From Pholiota molesta (lineage: Eukaryota; Basidiomycota; Agaricomycetes; Agaricales; Strophariaceae): a DNA stretch of 64,000 bases. The position numbers and the translations under genes are program-made. Under the pieces are notes generated by a model. The model had not been told where the DNA came from. It did no database searches and saw only the letters and a program-made list of their open reading frames with translations. Where the stretch lies: positions 215,241-279,240 of the forward strand of contig JACGCK010000056.1 of assembly GCA_014925825.1 (NCBI GenBank), written 5' to 3'. Position 1 is the first letter of the stretch. The number at the start of each line of letters is the position of its first letter. Positions 1-13,573 of the stretch are shown piece by piece.

Positions 1-1209
1 GAACGACATCTTCCGCTTCCTCAAGGAAGAGACCGTGGAGGACAGCGCCAGCGACGCTGCCGAGGAACCCATTGACAGTGTCGACTCTGTCCCCGTGGCA
101 GCTCCTCCCCAACCGGAAGCTGTTGCCCCGCCCCAGAGCCCGTGTACGAGCCCGTGCGCGAGCCCACTCCTCCTCCTGCCCCCGTCGCGGAGCCCGAGCC
201 TGCGCCACTCACCCCCGTCGAGGAGGCTCCCGCCGCCACGCCAGAACCAGCTGAGCCAGCTATCACCCAAACGCCTACCCCCGCGCCTGAGCAACAGCAG
301 GCCCTCCCCACCGCCCAACCCAACGGCATCCACACCCCCGAGCCCGAGAAGGCTGCACCTGAGGCGACGCCCGAACCCGCCGCGGCGCCCGTTCCTACCC
401 CGCGGCACCTGCTGCCGCTGCGCCCGCTCAGGCGGCTGCACCACAACCGCCAGCACCCGTTCCTGCGCCCCAGCCTGCTGCCCCCGCGGCGCCACGCTCA
501 TGGGCATCGCTCGCCGCCTCAAATTCGAGGAAGTGGGGTGCTGCGGTTGCCCAGGAGTCGCGTGGGACGACCGAGACGCTCAGCCCGGCTCCCAGCACCA
601 GTGCAGCGCAGACCCCCTCAGCCACTCCAGCACCTGGTGCCCAACGTCCTCCACAGGGCGGACAACAGGATCGGGGCGAGCACCCAGCGTATGTTGCGGC
701 TCAAAGCGTAACCACCGCGCAATGTTTCGTCAAGGTACATATTTTTCCTTTCTTCGAAATTCTTAGAACAAGTTTCTGACTCGACTGTCGTTGATCAGGG
801 TGTCACTGAGCCCGTCTCTCAACCTGCGCTGCAGCAACTGCTCACCCAGCGCTTCGGCCCAATCAAGGAGCTCGAGATCGTGCGCTCCAAGGCGTGCGCG
901 TTCCTCGAGTTCGTGAGCGTCGACAGCGCACGGCGCGCCATCGTCGCCTCGCTCTCGCAAAACCAGGGCGGCGAGGGCGGTGTGTGGGTCGACAGCGAGG
1001 CGGGCCGGGTCCGGATCTCCGTCGAGACGAAGAAGGAGAGGGGCGAGAGGCCTGTGAATACGCGCGGTAGGGGCGCCGCACCGGGCCAGGGAGGCGACGG
1101 CGGACGGGGCCAGGCGCAGGGACAGAGCGGTGAAGGTGGGCGGGGCCAGGGCTCTTTCAGGGGCCGTGGTGGTGCTGGAAGGGGACGCGGCGGTGCGCAG
1201 GCCAAGTAA
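1..1209 (+). CDS. G3BP-like NTF2/RRM RNA-binding protein, 3' part (5' end outside window)
   Basis: The 3' portion of a G3BP/Nxt3/Bre5-type protein, which binds RNA and acts in stress granules or with a deubiquitinase. The reading starts in NDIFRFLKEE, the usual end of the NTF2-like domain, which must lie left of the window. A long Pro/Ala/Glu linker follows, then a SWASLAASNSRKWGAAVAQ-type conserved block near 495-560. A phase-0 intron (735-798, GTACAT...CAG) leads to an RRM (about 800-1020, with a CAFLEF RNP1-like strand) and an RGG/Gly-rich tail. The linker is not in one frame: it shifts near 128-136 and again near 394-402, both in CCCC runs, and one extra C at each restores the expected protein. 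The family call is sound. The frame breaks are probably sequence errors. Confidence 0.85.
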
Positions 1210-2203
1210 GGATGGACTGTTGGTGGATTGATGGTGGTGGTCGGGTGCCACGCGGGTTTTCGTAGAAGGTTGGACTAGGAAGGCTCGCGCCTTGATACAC
1301 TTTTCTTCTTCTTTCTCTCTTCCTTTCTAGACATGTGTCAAGGTCGGCACCGTTTGTTTCATTTTTCTTTCATGCATCCGCTTCTTTTTTTCTCGCTACG
1401 ATACACACATCCCGCCTCCCCCCGCACACACCTTACTCTTTTGTTGTTGCTTTTCGCCACGCATCCTGCATCTTTTGCATTCCTTTTTTGGTCCTTTTGT
1501 CGTCGCTGTTGTTGTTGTCTACTGTCTATCATCTTTGCTTTGCCCCTCCACGCCATACCGCATTACATACAACTACCATTCATTTTTCGTGTAACGACGT
1601 GTTATATGACATTCCATTTTCCGTTTTTCTTTTCGTGTGCATGTGAATGGTCATTGGAGTGAACTTCGGCAGGTTCATGTCTGGTTCATGATTGAATTCA
1701 TGTAAAATAAGTATGTCAAGTCTGCGACGCTTTCATCGACTCCATAGGACTGCGATGTGTCGGATCTAAACCGTGAACATGTTCTGGATTTTAACGTATG
1801 TATTATCTGTGATGATTTGAAAGCAAACTCGAAGGAAACCGAGGAGACCATACCAGAAGCGCCAGCGAAGCGGCCGACCAATGATAAATTATTGGTGGGT
1901 TCAAGGTGGGTTTTACTAGGAAAATATGTCCGAATGCTTTGAAGCTCTAGCCAAATTCTAGCACTTATGATAGACCAAGTATTCTATATTCTGTTAAACA
2001 AATCTCTACATCCTGTTGTACTTATGATCTGCTGTATTTATCGTTATCGTTTTAGATGTAGAATTGGAGCGTGAGAAAAATGCCTTGTTGACAAGATGTA
2101 TCAACCCCTCGACAATCCCTTCGTTAGATTCGCAGTCTTCTTACTTTCAACATTCATCGATAATTGGGACGACATCCCATATATTCCCTAATATCTGAAG
2201 ACA
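1210..2203. other. Intergenic: 3' flank of the G3BP-like gene and 5' flank of gamma-tubulin
   Basis: About 1 kb with no recognisable gene. The first 400 bases are strongly pyrimidine-rich on the + strand, as expected for a 3' UTR and downstream flank. The second half is AT-richer and would carry the gamma-tubulin promoter. No clear TATA box was identified. Confidence 0.6.
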
Positions 2204-3950
2204 ATGCCTAGAGAGTTCGTCACTCTACAACTGGGACAGTGCGGGAACCAAGGTACGAACAGCCATCCTTCTCAGAATGCTTGACAATGCAATATCTATC
2301 CTCAAGTGGGCTCGGCTTTCTGGCAGAGGCTCTGCACTGAACACGGGATCGGTGAGGACGGTATCCTCAAAGACCTTTCAATAGACGGCGGCGACAGAAA
2401 AAGCGCGTTTTTCTACCAGGCAGACGACGAGCGATACATTCCGCGAGCCATCCTAGTGGACTTGGAACCAAGGGTGCGTCGTCTTAACCCTTCGCATCTA
2501 TTGTTTCCTTGAACATGGCGTAGGTCATCAACAACGTACTGTCTTCAGCCTACGCGCGTCTATATAACCCGGAAAACATCTTCAAATGGAAGGATGGAGG
2601 GGGAGCAGGTAATAATTGGGCGCAAGGGTATTCGTACGGAGAGGAAATCTACGAGGATGTCATGGAAATGATAGACCGCGAGACAGAGGGATGCGATTCC
2701 CTTGAGGTGCGCCGAAATCTGCATCCATTCGCTCCCGAAAATACTGATCGAATACTGCAGGCTTTTATGGTCATGCACTCGATCGCAGGGGCACAGGGTC
2801 TGGACTCGGCTCATTCATCCTCGAACGTCTGAACGATCGTTTCCCGAAAAAGCTCCTGCAGACGTACAGCGTCTTCCCCAACGCGAGTGAGGGCGACGTC
2901 GTCGTGCAGCCCTACAACGCGATGCTCACGCTCAAACGGCTCGTCAAGAACACCGACTCGGTAATCGTCCTGGACAATGCGGCGCTGTCGAGAATCGTGG
3001 CCGATACGCTGCATGTCGCGACGCCGTCCTTCGACCAGACGAATCAACTCGCGGCTGCGGTTATGGCTGCGAGCACGCAGACGATTCGGTTCCCTGGGCA
3101 CACGTACAATGATCTGGTCAGCTTGGTCGCGTCGTTGATCCCGACACCCCGTTGCCACTTCCTGACTACCTCGTATACCCCTTTCACGAGCGATCATATT
3201 GACGAGGCACGTTGCCTGGCATCTGTTTTTGAGCAATACTGATGTGCTATTCAGGCGAAAACTGTACGAAGAACAACCCTATTAGATGTCGTGCGGCGCC
3301 TCCTTCAGCCTCGAAACAGGATGATTTACGCGCCCCCAACGAAATCGTCGGTCTATATATCCAACCTAAACATCATTCAAGGCGATGTGGATGCACAAGA
3401 GGTGGGTTGATCGCATTGCTTTTCTTAGGCATTGTCTGATTATGATTCTTGGCATAGGTCCAACAATGCCTGATTCGCATCAGGGAACGTGGATTAGCAC
3501 CATTCATCCCCTGGGGTCCGGCTGCGCTGCAGATCGCACTTGCACGCCGCTCGCCGTATGTACACATGAGCCACCGTGTGAGCGGCGTGATGCTCGCCAA
3601 CCATACCGGAATTGTCCCGGTGCGTGCTAAATATCTCCAGAATTTTTTGATTAGCTTACGGTTGGGTACATTGCGGGCAGGTCTTCAAACGTATGATCGA
3701 CCAGTTCGACAGGCTGTGGAAGCGAAATGCATTTTTGGAGCAGTATAAGAAGTTTGATAACATTCTAGAGGAGTTTGAAGACGCTAGGTATGTGGCTGCG
3801 TTGCTTCAACCTTTAACCATCAAATTCTGACGGGTGTTCTACTCTGCTTTGTTGAACAGGGCCTCATGTGCCGAGCTTCAAAAAGAATACAAGGCCTGCG
3901 AGACTCCTGAATATGCGACTTATGGAGCACCACAGCCGGAAAACCCTTGA
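2204..3950 (+). CDS. Gamma-tubulin (8 exons, one apparent 1-base deletion)
   Basis: Gamma-tubulin, the GTP-binding nucleator of microtubules at the spindle pole body. Exons: 2204-2252, 2307-2473, 2524-2706, 2761-3206, 3255-3401, 3458-3619, 3681-3787, 3860-3950. The start [16 protein letters not shown] is the canonical N-terminus. [19 protein letters not shown] and [11 protein letters not shown] are gamma-specific blocks. Summed exons give 1352 nt, one short of 451 codons, matching the family length of about 450 aa. The missing base lies in the G run at 2788-2791, inside the tubulin glycine-rich GTP-binding signature: GGGG should be GGGGG. Intron 3207-3254 uses a GC donor (GAG|GCACGT). The gene is essential in fungi, so the break is most likely a sequence error. 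Confidence 0.93.
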
Positions 3951-4606
3951 AAAGGAGCAGAAACTTAGCCATTGTAACCCCTTCTACAACATACAAGGCC
4001 CACTGCTTGTGAAGAATCTTGGGTGGAGCCTTGATATTGCCGCGACTCCCTCAGCGACCCTCTTTTGTGGCTGAACAACTTTCCAGAATGCCCTAAAGAG
4101 AAAGCTCTGTGATTCGCGAGGGCCTTTCACATACACATCGGCACTTGTCAATGCGTTGGAGAAAGAGACAAGCTTAAATTGCGCAACCGACGCGGAACAT
4201 TTCGAATTATTCGAAATACATGACGCGGCAATTCTTCTGGTCAAGGGTCTTAAATCCTTGAGCCTAATACATGTGTGTCGCATCTGTTGCACTGGAATTG
4301 GAGGATATTTACTTCGCTATCTTCGAATGATGAATGCCCCCCTTGTCACAACCCTCCCGGCCCTTCATTTGTGACACATATCCTCTGTAATTGAGTATGA
4401 ATCATCTGCTCTCTAGGTCCCATGCATCCCATGCATCCTCATCATCCGGCTTTGGTGCCTTTTTCTCTTTCTCTTCGCAAATTAGACACCGCGAAAGGTC
4501 TGAGATGTGCGTATGGTCTGTATATGAAAGGCCGCAATCCTATCGATCAAAACCAGAGCACGGAGGCGTCAACATAATTCAGTACGTTTCATGATGTTCA
4601 AAAGAG
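3951..4606. other. Intergenic between convergent gamma-tubulin and NACHT genes
   Basis: Short open frames on both strands, with no family similarity or splice-consistent extension that I can see. Probably overlapping 3' flanks of two convergent genes. Confidence 0.5.
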
Positions 4607-7129
4607 TCAACCAACCTTGATATATCGCAAACTATATTTTCCTATATTTGCTCGGCCGAGCGACCATCCGTGCTCCGGCAGCTGAAGTACACGATCTCGC
4701 AAAAACACTGCGAGCTCCAAATCGTTCGGACATTTAGCGAGGATTTCCTCGAAGAAGTAGCATGCGCAGAATCGATCATGCAATGAAATGATTCCGTCCT
4801 CGTCGCCGTCGTATGGCAAACTATAGGGCGCACTCCCATCCTTTGTGTATATATGAACGCAGAAGGTCTTCTTCGGGTCCCTATTTATGATTCTGAATGC
4901 AAGATAAGCCCAAGTCTGAAATCAGACTTACTTTGGACACATGTTCTCCACAATTTCGATGGCGAGCGCCTTAAAGTTGGCTTTTATAGGAAAATAAGTG
5001 CCAGCACGAGTACTATCACTGAAAAAATCAGCAAGCGTCAGAGGTGTCTTGCCCTTGAAAGCCGAATAAAGTATTGTCCAGTAATTTCACATCTCGGGTG
5101 TCAGTCCTACGCGCCATGATAATAGAGTAAATGGGCACCGTCGAATTGAGAAAGTATTGCGGGAAAATAGTATAGGCTGCTGGAATGCAAGTTCGGATGA
5201 TTTCCGGGTATTGGGCAAGTCTATCCCTGATCATGCCATCGAATTGGTTTAATATGCGGTCGTGAATAATGTCTTTGGAGAATTCCTATTATAATTTGCA
5301 TGGACCATAAGTAAGCACTGAGTGTGACGACTAGAAATTTGCAGCGCGAACCTTTTCCTTCAGGCAAGCGAACAGATCATTCCAAGGCGTATGATAGAAC
5401 TGGACTAGTGTCATTCCGCGCAGACATTTTTCTATGCTAAGATTTTCCAGTGCACATTTCATTTCATCCGTCAATAAAGAGCGAGGATAATGTGCTGCAA
5501 ATCCTGCTATCATGCCATCCAGGAGCGGACTGTGCGGCTCAGATTCATCCCGACTGCGCATTATACAACGGAGAAAAGAGACAGTGAGGTGGATATGGCC
5601 CTTTGCGGGATCGATGTAGAATTCCCGAGCTCGAGACGGGTCGGTGAGGAAATCGACCATCGAAGCATGGTGGATCCGGAGCACGTCTCCTTGGTCGTCA
5701 TTTGTAGCAGGCACATTCATAAGCGCATACATGTCCGTGAGCGCTAATCGCATATCACCCTGGTCGTATCCAAACAGAGTTGACACGAAGTCGATTGTAG
5801 GCAAGGTGTGTTCGCTGAAGCGCAAGATCAAGAACGTGAGGACCTCCAGGACCATAGGCAGATCAGCCACCGCCCCCAAAACCAATCCATAAAGGTTAGC
5901 TAGCTGGAAAAAAGGGTCGTCTTTGCCTTTCATGTTGCCTGGCGCAAGAATCGTGTTTAGTCGAACAGAAGGGTTATGGCGTGGAGAATCAATGTACTTG
6001 GCGGCGGTAGCTGCGTAGATGAACTGGCTAGACGAGGTGCGGAGAAGATATTGCATTTGCTGTGCCGTGGGCCATTCCAACGGAAGGTGTGCGCGTATCG
6101 GATGTGTGGCCTTGATTTTTTGGAATGTAGATTGTAGGAACACCTCAATGTCCATATCCGCCTCGTAGTCGGGTTGCAGCTTGATATGCATGCTACCTGA
6201 TAAAACGTAAATATCACTATCCTCGAATACCTGCCGGATCTCATACTCTGGTCGACTCGATATAAGGAAAACACAAAGTGGGGCTGGCAGCAAGTCGTGG
6301 CTGTAAATAATGCATGCAATGGCGTTAAGCACTTCGCGCTGTGCACTGCCAGTCAGACACTCATCAAGAGCATCGACCAGGAAAAACATGGGCCTTGGGC
6401 TGGCAGGCGACCTGAGAAGCTCAGGAGCGGTACTAGCCATCTCGTTCAACGGTTGAACAATCAACACCTGCACTTGCGTCTCAAGTTTGCGCGTGAAGAT
6501 AGCCTGGTCCGCCTCAATAGCATCGACCACTCGCTTTTGAATGGCCGGGAAGGCCTGAAGCAGCTGATATGCGACAGTCGCAATAAAACGAGATGGGTTA
6601 TTACGCTCCGGGGCCGTGCGTGCAAAGAAAAAGCTGCCCGCAAGGATGCCTTCCAGGGCGCACAATTCCGCGATGGTTTGCATGATCGCGGACTTCCCGG
6701 CGCCAGCGGGGCCGTTGAGCCACAGCACCGCGTCATATCGGTCGTGCTTCCGCAGCCGCCAGTTCAGGATCTGCGCGATGATGGCCTTTCGGGTGTCTCT
6801 ATGGCATTTGGGAGGGTCCCCCCGTTCCGCAGCGTCGTGGAAGGCACCTGAAGCGATGTAGTCTACTACTAGCAGGATTTTCATGCCTAACAGTGCGCGG
6901 AGGGTTGATGTTAGAAGAATTCTGTCAGCCGTTGGAATTAAAAATTGTGCGCACCTCGTCGCTCGGAGAGGCTGGGAGTGGGAGAGCCAAAGTAAGCATT
7001 TCCCTGGACCGCAGCTATGACGCCTCCGTTGATCGTAGGACTCTGAGCATTCGGAAAGAAGTTGGGTTGCCCTGGTTCTGATATCATTGGGATATTAAGA
7101 TATGGTCTGGGGAAAATGATTATGGTCAT
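4607..7129 (-). CDS. NACHT-domain STAND NTPase (NLR-like), 5 exons, about 770 aa
   Basis: A fungal NLR-like signalling NTPase. Exons in reading order: 6955-7129, 5352-6886, 5091-5285, 4932-5053, 4607-4892; the lengths sum to exactly 771 codons. The short N-terminus carries a GGVIAAVQGN stretch, common before fungal NACHT domains. Walker A is GPAGAGKS and Walker B is FFLVDALDEC, followed by an ISSRPE sensor-like motif and a winged-helix-like region. The C-terminus (exons 3-5, about 200 aa) has no WD40, ankyrin or TPR repeat that I recognise. Two junctions are weak: donor GTTCGC at 5351, and a 37-nt intron at 5054-5090. A TATAAAAG at 7250-7243 supports the start at 7129; ATG 7087 is an alternative. 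Such proteins mediate nonself recognition or cell death in fungi; the specific role here is unknown. Confidence 0.85.
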
Positions 7130-8071
7130 TGTCAGCGATAAGAAACAAGGACACTGGAATGTATTATGTCAGTGCATGAGAGATCTTTGAATAAAATAAT
7201 CAAAGAACAATGACATGTATAGACTCAGAGTGACGACACGGCCTTTTATACCTACCAGTTGTACCTGACTAGAGTCCAATGACCAGCGCTGGACCAGCGC
7301 TCATCTCTAATGAGATCTCTGTCGCGTTTCCAATCGGTGATGAATAGATGGGAAGAAAGCGATAGGCATGAGAGAACTCACATCTGTTGCGCGATCAGGA
7401 GCAGACAGGTCAGGGTCTTTCAACTGGAAAACATATGCTTCGCCAAAGAGAGGAAAAGAAATTGAATTACACAAATCCCAAGAACGAATCAACGAGCCAC
7501 AAAATTAACCCTACAAAAGAAATCGCACATCGTCCCATAAATGTTGTAACGCGGTATTTTAAAATACGCATGCGAAGACGAGAGAAATATGCATAGCAAT
7601 CAGACAGCGCAGCACAACCGAGCTGTGAAAGTAGTCCGCGTATTCTTCGAACGAAAAGGAATTGTCCAAGGGAACAGAGGATGGGTATCGTTAAGAATGT
7701 TCATCTCGTCTCGCATCGCCTCTTTCCACCACCCCGCACCAGTGAAGCCTTTGAGCAGCAGCTGCATTAGAGAGTGAGTGCCAGAGGTAAGATGGAGACG
7801 CAGTGAGACCGGTATTGCGTATGCGTATGTAGTGCGTTTTTAATTTCATAATTGAGATTGGGCGGCGGCCAGCGACAATGCTTTGTTTTGGTTGGAATTT
7901 TGTGCTATATATACAAACAGACAGAAAGGCCAATAGAACTAGAGAAAGAAAGAAAAAAAGACAAGCATCAGCACGATTTCGGCGAACAGAGGTGGTACTA
8001 TCGATACACACCTACAAAAAAAGGTTCATGAAACTCTACAGGTATTAAAACAAGTCGACATGCGTGGGCGT
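7130..8071. other. Intergenic: NACHT promoter and 3' flank of the MAP kinase
   Basis: No recognisable gene. A minus-strand open stretch (about 7383-7490) ends at a strong donor-like GAT|GTGAGT, but it lies upstream of the NACHT TATA box and joins no following exon I could identify, so it is left unassigned. 7690-8070 is probably the 3' UTR of the kinase. Confidence 0.45.
7243..7250 (-). promoter_or_regulatory. TATA box of the NACHT gene
   Basis: TATAAAAG on the minus strand about 115 bases upstream of ATG 7129, the normal spacing for a fungal core promoter with a short 5' UTR. Confidence 0.5.
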
Positions 8072-9685
<1,614 letters not shown>

Positions 9686-9753
9686 TGGAGGCAGGTCGTG
9701 ATGAACGGCGGAAGGAAGAGGGGAGTTGACGAAGAGAATAGAGGAACAAGGCG

Positions 9754-9760
9754 TTTTATA
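9754..9760 (-). promoter_or_regulatory. TATA-like box of the MAP kinase gene
   Basis: TATAAAA on the minus strand about 70 bases upstream of the chosen ATG at 9685; it also argues against the upstream in-frame ATG at 9769. Confidence 0.45.
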
Positions 9761-12726
9761 AGAACACAAAAGCGGACAATAAGGAGTGGATTACAAAAGT
9801 CAATGATGTATAAGGTTAACAAACTGATCATTCCTTTTGGAAGCTTTAGACAGCAAACCCAACTTGTCGCGTTGTCTTGTGAACAACCCCTGGCCCCATG
9901 GCAACCACAGCGTTGGCACGCAACCCCCGGCCGGCCTCACATCTTCGCCTCTGCCACCAACGTTGATGTCAAGCATCAATCTCTACCAGCTGATCCTCGC
10001 CATTCCAAGTTCTCGTCAACCAACGCAAAAATATCGCTTCCCATCTGCACGACATCATGTTGGTACGGTGCTTGGACCGTGACAGCGTTCCCCGCAAACC
10101 TTCGCGTTTGGTAATCGCTTGGCTAGTCCAAACGCGACTCAGGCAGCTCAAGGCCACATGTCCAGTTCAAAGTGCAACGTTCAGCATGAGCGTCCTGCAT
10201 TATGTTGACAAAATAAACCGTGACATCGCCGCTCTTCGTGCCTAGTTTCTTGTATTCCGATTCTAAATCTTTGTACTTTCGATATGCGCCGAATGACCGT
10301 GGATGATTTGATTTTACCTTGTTCGAAATCGCACGGATATTTCTTGCTATTTCTTGGTATGTCTTGTAGTGAATACTTTATCTTTGATCTTCTCTCAAAC
10401 CATCTGATGACATTCTTGGTAGTTTCTTTAAATCCGGCGGGAGTCGGCGAGAGACGCGACGCGGAGGGAACGCGCTTCTGACTGGCTGTGTGTCTACTGA
10501 TGCGCAAATAACCTACAGCCGCCAAATAGGATCCCCGAACGTTGGCTTTCCTACGCGGAAAATCTGTCTCTTCCAACATTACGCGAAATTCAAATCCTCG
10601 TCGAGATCAATATCGATATACTGTCGCAACTCCCTCTATCCGATTTCTGTACCAGTACATCCTATCCTTATCCTTATCATCCCCAAAACATGCTCCCGGT
10701 AGCCACCTGCTGCGTTTCAGACATACACATGTCTGCCTGCCAAATGTTCTCGATGAGTCTCCAGGAAAGAAATGATCTCCACTGCAGAGCTTGTGGGTCA
10801 TCAATCAGCGCTTCTATGATGATAAGAACTGGAGATCTCAGCCCAAGCGCGCGTTCACTATTGGTTTGTTGTACGGAATGTGCCACTGTTCACATTTTCA
10901 CGATCTCAGCCCATCATCTGGGTGGGATATGAATATGCGTCCTGGAAACTGGTTAGCGTCGAACACCAAGCTCGCTGCTTACTTTTATTCAACGTATATC
11001 CGAGGTGATGCATCTGTCACGGCCGTGGCTGTTTCCCATCTACGAACAGTTGGAAGTGATGCCAGACGACGGTATTGGTGCATTTCTTCACTCGGTGATC
11101 CTCCAGGTTGATTGTATTCTCGTCTAGTAAAAGCTTGCGATGTTGGTCTCGTACGTCCTTTCGATCGGTCATAAGAAGCTTGAAACTACACTTAATGCGA
11201 TGACCCTTTTTCTGGGGCTTCAGTACACTTGGGCTATGTCAAAATTCTCACTGGCGATGCTCATTATCAGCAGAGCCACTCAGTCATTGACATTAAATGA
11301 TCGTCGTCTAAAAATAGTGCTGACTTCTCCAATAATGTTACCTCGGTCGACAAATACGGATCACTCTTCCTGGCGTTTTTGATCAAACCGGACATGCATG
11401 ATGCCACACGCACTTGATTCTTGGGTAGCGTTTTTTCTTTTCTGGTTCTCCTTTTACATAACTTCTAGCATGCGTCTACCACAATACCGGTCGTACACTT
11501 GATACCCTGGACGGAACTCCTATGCGGATCTATCCTCCAGCTGGCCAATCAGATTTTTGATTCTACACTGTCCACAAATCCGAGCGGGGTGATATTCCAA
11601 CGCGCCATTGATGATGGCGTAGAACATGTCTGTAGGTACTTGGTAGGACGAAGGTGGTCCATTGTGGCAATCTGCGATTCGTTTCATGTATGCAGGAGTG
11701 GGATCTGTTGGTCTACTTCGCTGACATCACATCCTTTATCCGAGCCCCCAAAGGACGATACTCGAGAGCGGGTCGTCGTCTGGTACATCTAATCCCACAA
11801 ACCAGAAATTTCCTGTGATCCTTGAAAACCTTTCCGGATAAAAAATGACTGACAGGTTGCTGTTCTTTCAACTTCTGCTGTAATGTTGGGATTAGATGTT
11901 TGCCTTTCGAAGGACTCGAATTCCCAATATTGTCCCAATAGGAGTGCTGCGGGACTGACGCTCGTAGTGCTTCTTCACCTATGAATAATTACACATATTC
12001 CAATCCTTGCGGTGGACATCGTACATATATGATCGGGTGTCAATTGACCATCAAGAGCAGTGGATAGTAACAGTATTTCTTGCGCTCTGTAACAGATATC
12101 ATTTCCAATTTGCGTGGCACTGCTGTGCAGCATACATCCTTTCGGATAAATATTACCCTCAGTAGGCTACTTCCATGAATATTTTTCACTACGTCTGCTG
12201 GCGTGCCCGTAAAATTGATTGCCTAGTCACAGCCTTTATGTCTCTATTCTTGATGTCTGTCCAAATTACTTTGATCATTCGAGAGTAGCTTAGAACCGAG
12301 GGATACAAAATATGATACAAGAGTTGCGTATGTATTGGGCTAGCGCTAGCTACAAAACAAATGAACAACTCCTTTGAAACTTGAAGAGCAATAAGCATTC
12401 TTGCTATTTGGATGCGCGCTAGCGGTCTAACCGGCTCGGACAAGGTCCAGAGCATATTTAAACATAACCACATATTTATCGAGTGTCGAGTGTTTGGGTA
12501 ATAATCTACAGCTACAGATCAAATTGAAACGTTTTGGCAGTTAACAGCGCTTGTTGTCGCACCTCCGAGTCGGAGGTTAAGGAACGGTTGTTATCTGGTG
12601 GCACACACAGGTATTCCGACCCCGGATCCGTTTTTGGGCGCTCCGAGTCTCCATGATATGATCGACACAGCTATAGCATTCGATCCGTTGTGACAGCCAA
12701 CATTCCAAGATAGGGCACCATTATTT
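9761..12726. other. Gene-poor stretch with decayed coding-like fragments
   Basis: No intact gene recognised. Short + strand fragments between about 10,690 and 11,800 read like protein (for example WVINQRFYDDKNW, VMPDDGIGAFLHS, WDLLVYFADIT), but in different frames with stops between and no consistent splice joins. The family is not recognised. Confidence 0.4.
10690..11800 (+). pseudogene. Possible decayed protein-coding gene of unknown family
   Basis: Three or four stretches of 20-40 codons with natural-looking amino acid composition follow each other in the same direction but in different frames. Each is cut by stops and none has clear donor/acceptor pairs joining them. This is the pattern of an old inactivated gene or element. 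I do not recognise the parent family, so the call rests only on the ordered fragments and could be chance. Confidence 0.2.
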
Positions 12727-12806
12727 TAGCGTGGGTGAGCGTGAGGTAGCGTGAGGTAGCGTGAACGAGCGTGCGTTAGCGTGAGTACTAGCGTGCGCTA
12801 GCGTGA
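12727..12806 (+). repeat. TAGCGTG-type array A
   Basis: About eight copies of (T)AGCGTG separated by 3-5 bases, giving a 10-12 bp period. The first of four such arrays between 12.7 and 15.2 kb. Confidence 0.75.
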
Positions 12807-12967
12807 CGTCGTAAACCGCCTTTGCGGCCGTTCCGCGTCATCCAAGAATTCCCCAGCCACCAGAATTGGCGTAGGCGTGTCTTAAGCATCCCTGGTTGCA
12901 TTACAAAACAAAACATACCATTAGGCAATATAATTTAAGGTCATTGAAGTCTTGGGATGAGTGTGTG

Positions 12968-13031
12968 TAAGCGTGGCCTAGCGTGCCACTAGCGTGCGCT
13001 TGCGTGAGTCATAGTGTGTGTTAGCGTGAGT
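12968..13031 (+). repeat. TAGCGTG-type array B
   Basis: About six degenerate copies of AGCGTG/TGCGTG spaced about 10 bp, separated from array A by roughly 160 bp of non-repetitive DNA. Confidence 0.65.
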
Positions 13032-13573
13032 CCACTCTGCTGCTCACGCCGACGCTGAACTTCCAAGTCTGACATCTCCGCGGCCCACGCGCTCAACACG
13101 CTCACAGCGCACGGCACAGCGGCGGACAACCGATGCATTATAAATCCTATGTTGCTGGAAGGTTTATGTAGGTTAAGTCGTTTTTTCATGGAGTTATATT
13201 GTGATTTGGGTAACATAAACACCTCCTTGTACGCACGTTTACGGAACGTACAGAAGTTTAACGCGTGAGGGGCGGGTAAAAGCGTTTAAAATGAGTAGAA
13301 AAGACGAATCTGTGAATAGCTTGATGAGTTTCTGGCCAAATAATTTACGTTGATCAGTATATTGTTCCAATGCGCGGTGCGCTTCCGCACAGGTAATCTT
13401 ATTACTATGTTATTACTATGTGCTGCACGGCGGCAGGGCATGTTTCTTAACGACGACAACAACTTGACTTGTGGGCGAGTAGGGAACGGTGCGCCACTGC
13501 GGGAAAACATTCGTGAGCGTCGTGTGCGATGTTGCGGGATGTACACCAACAGCAGCGGGCTCGACGCCACGCG

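Noticed and set aside
1333..1662. Pyrimidine-rich open frames downstream of the G3BP-like gene
   Set aside because: Phe/Ser/Leu-rich products in two frames result from a CT-rich 3' UTR.
7307..7492. Minus-strand open frame ending at a strong GTGAGT donor, possible first exon of the NACHT gene
   Set aside because: It lies upstream of the TATA box that fits the NACHT start, and no acceptor gives an in-frame join.
12540..12660. Short inverted CTCCGAGTCGGAG element as a terminator or RNA gene
   Set aside because: A single small palindrome without T-run or RNA promoter elements; insufficient evidence.
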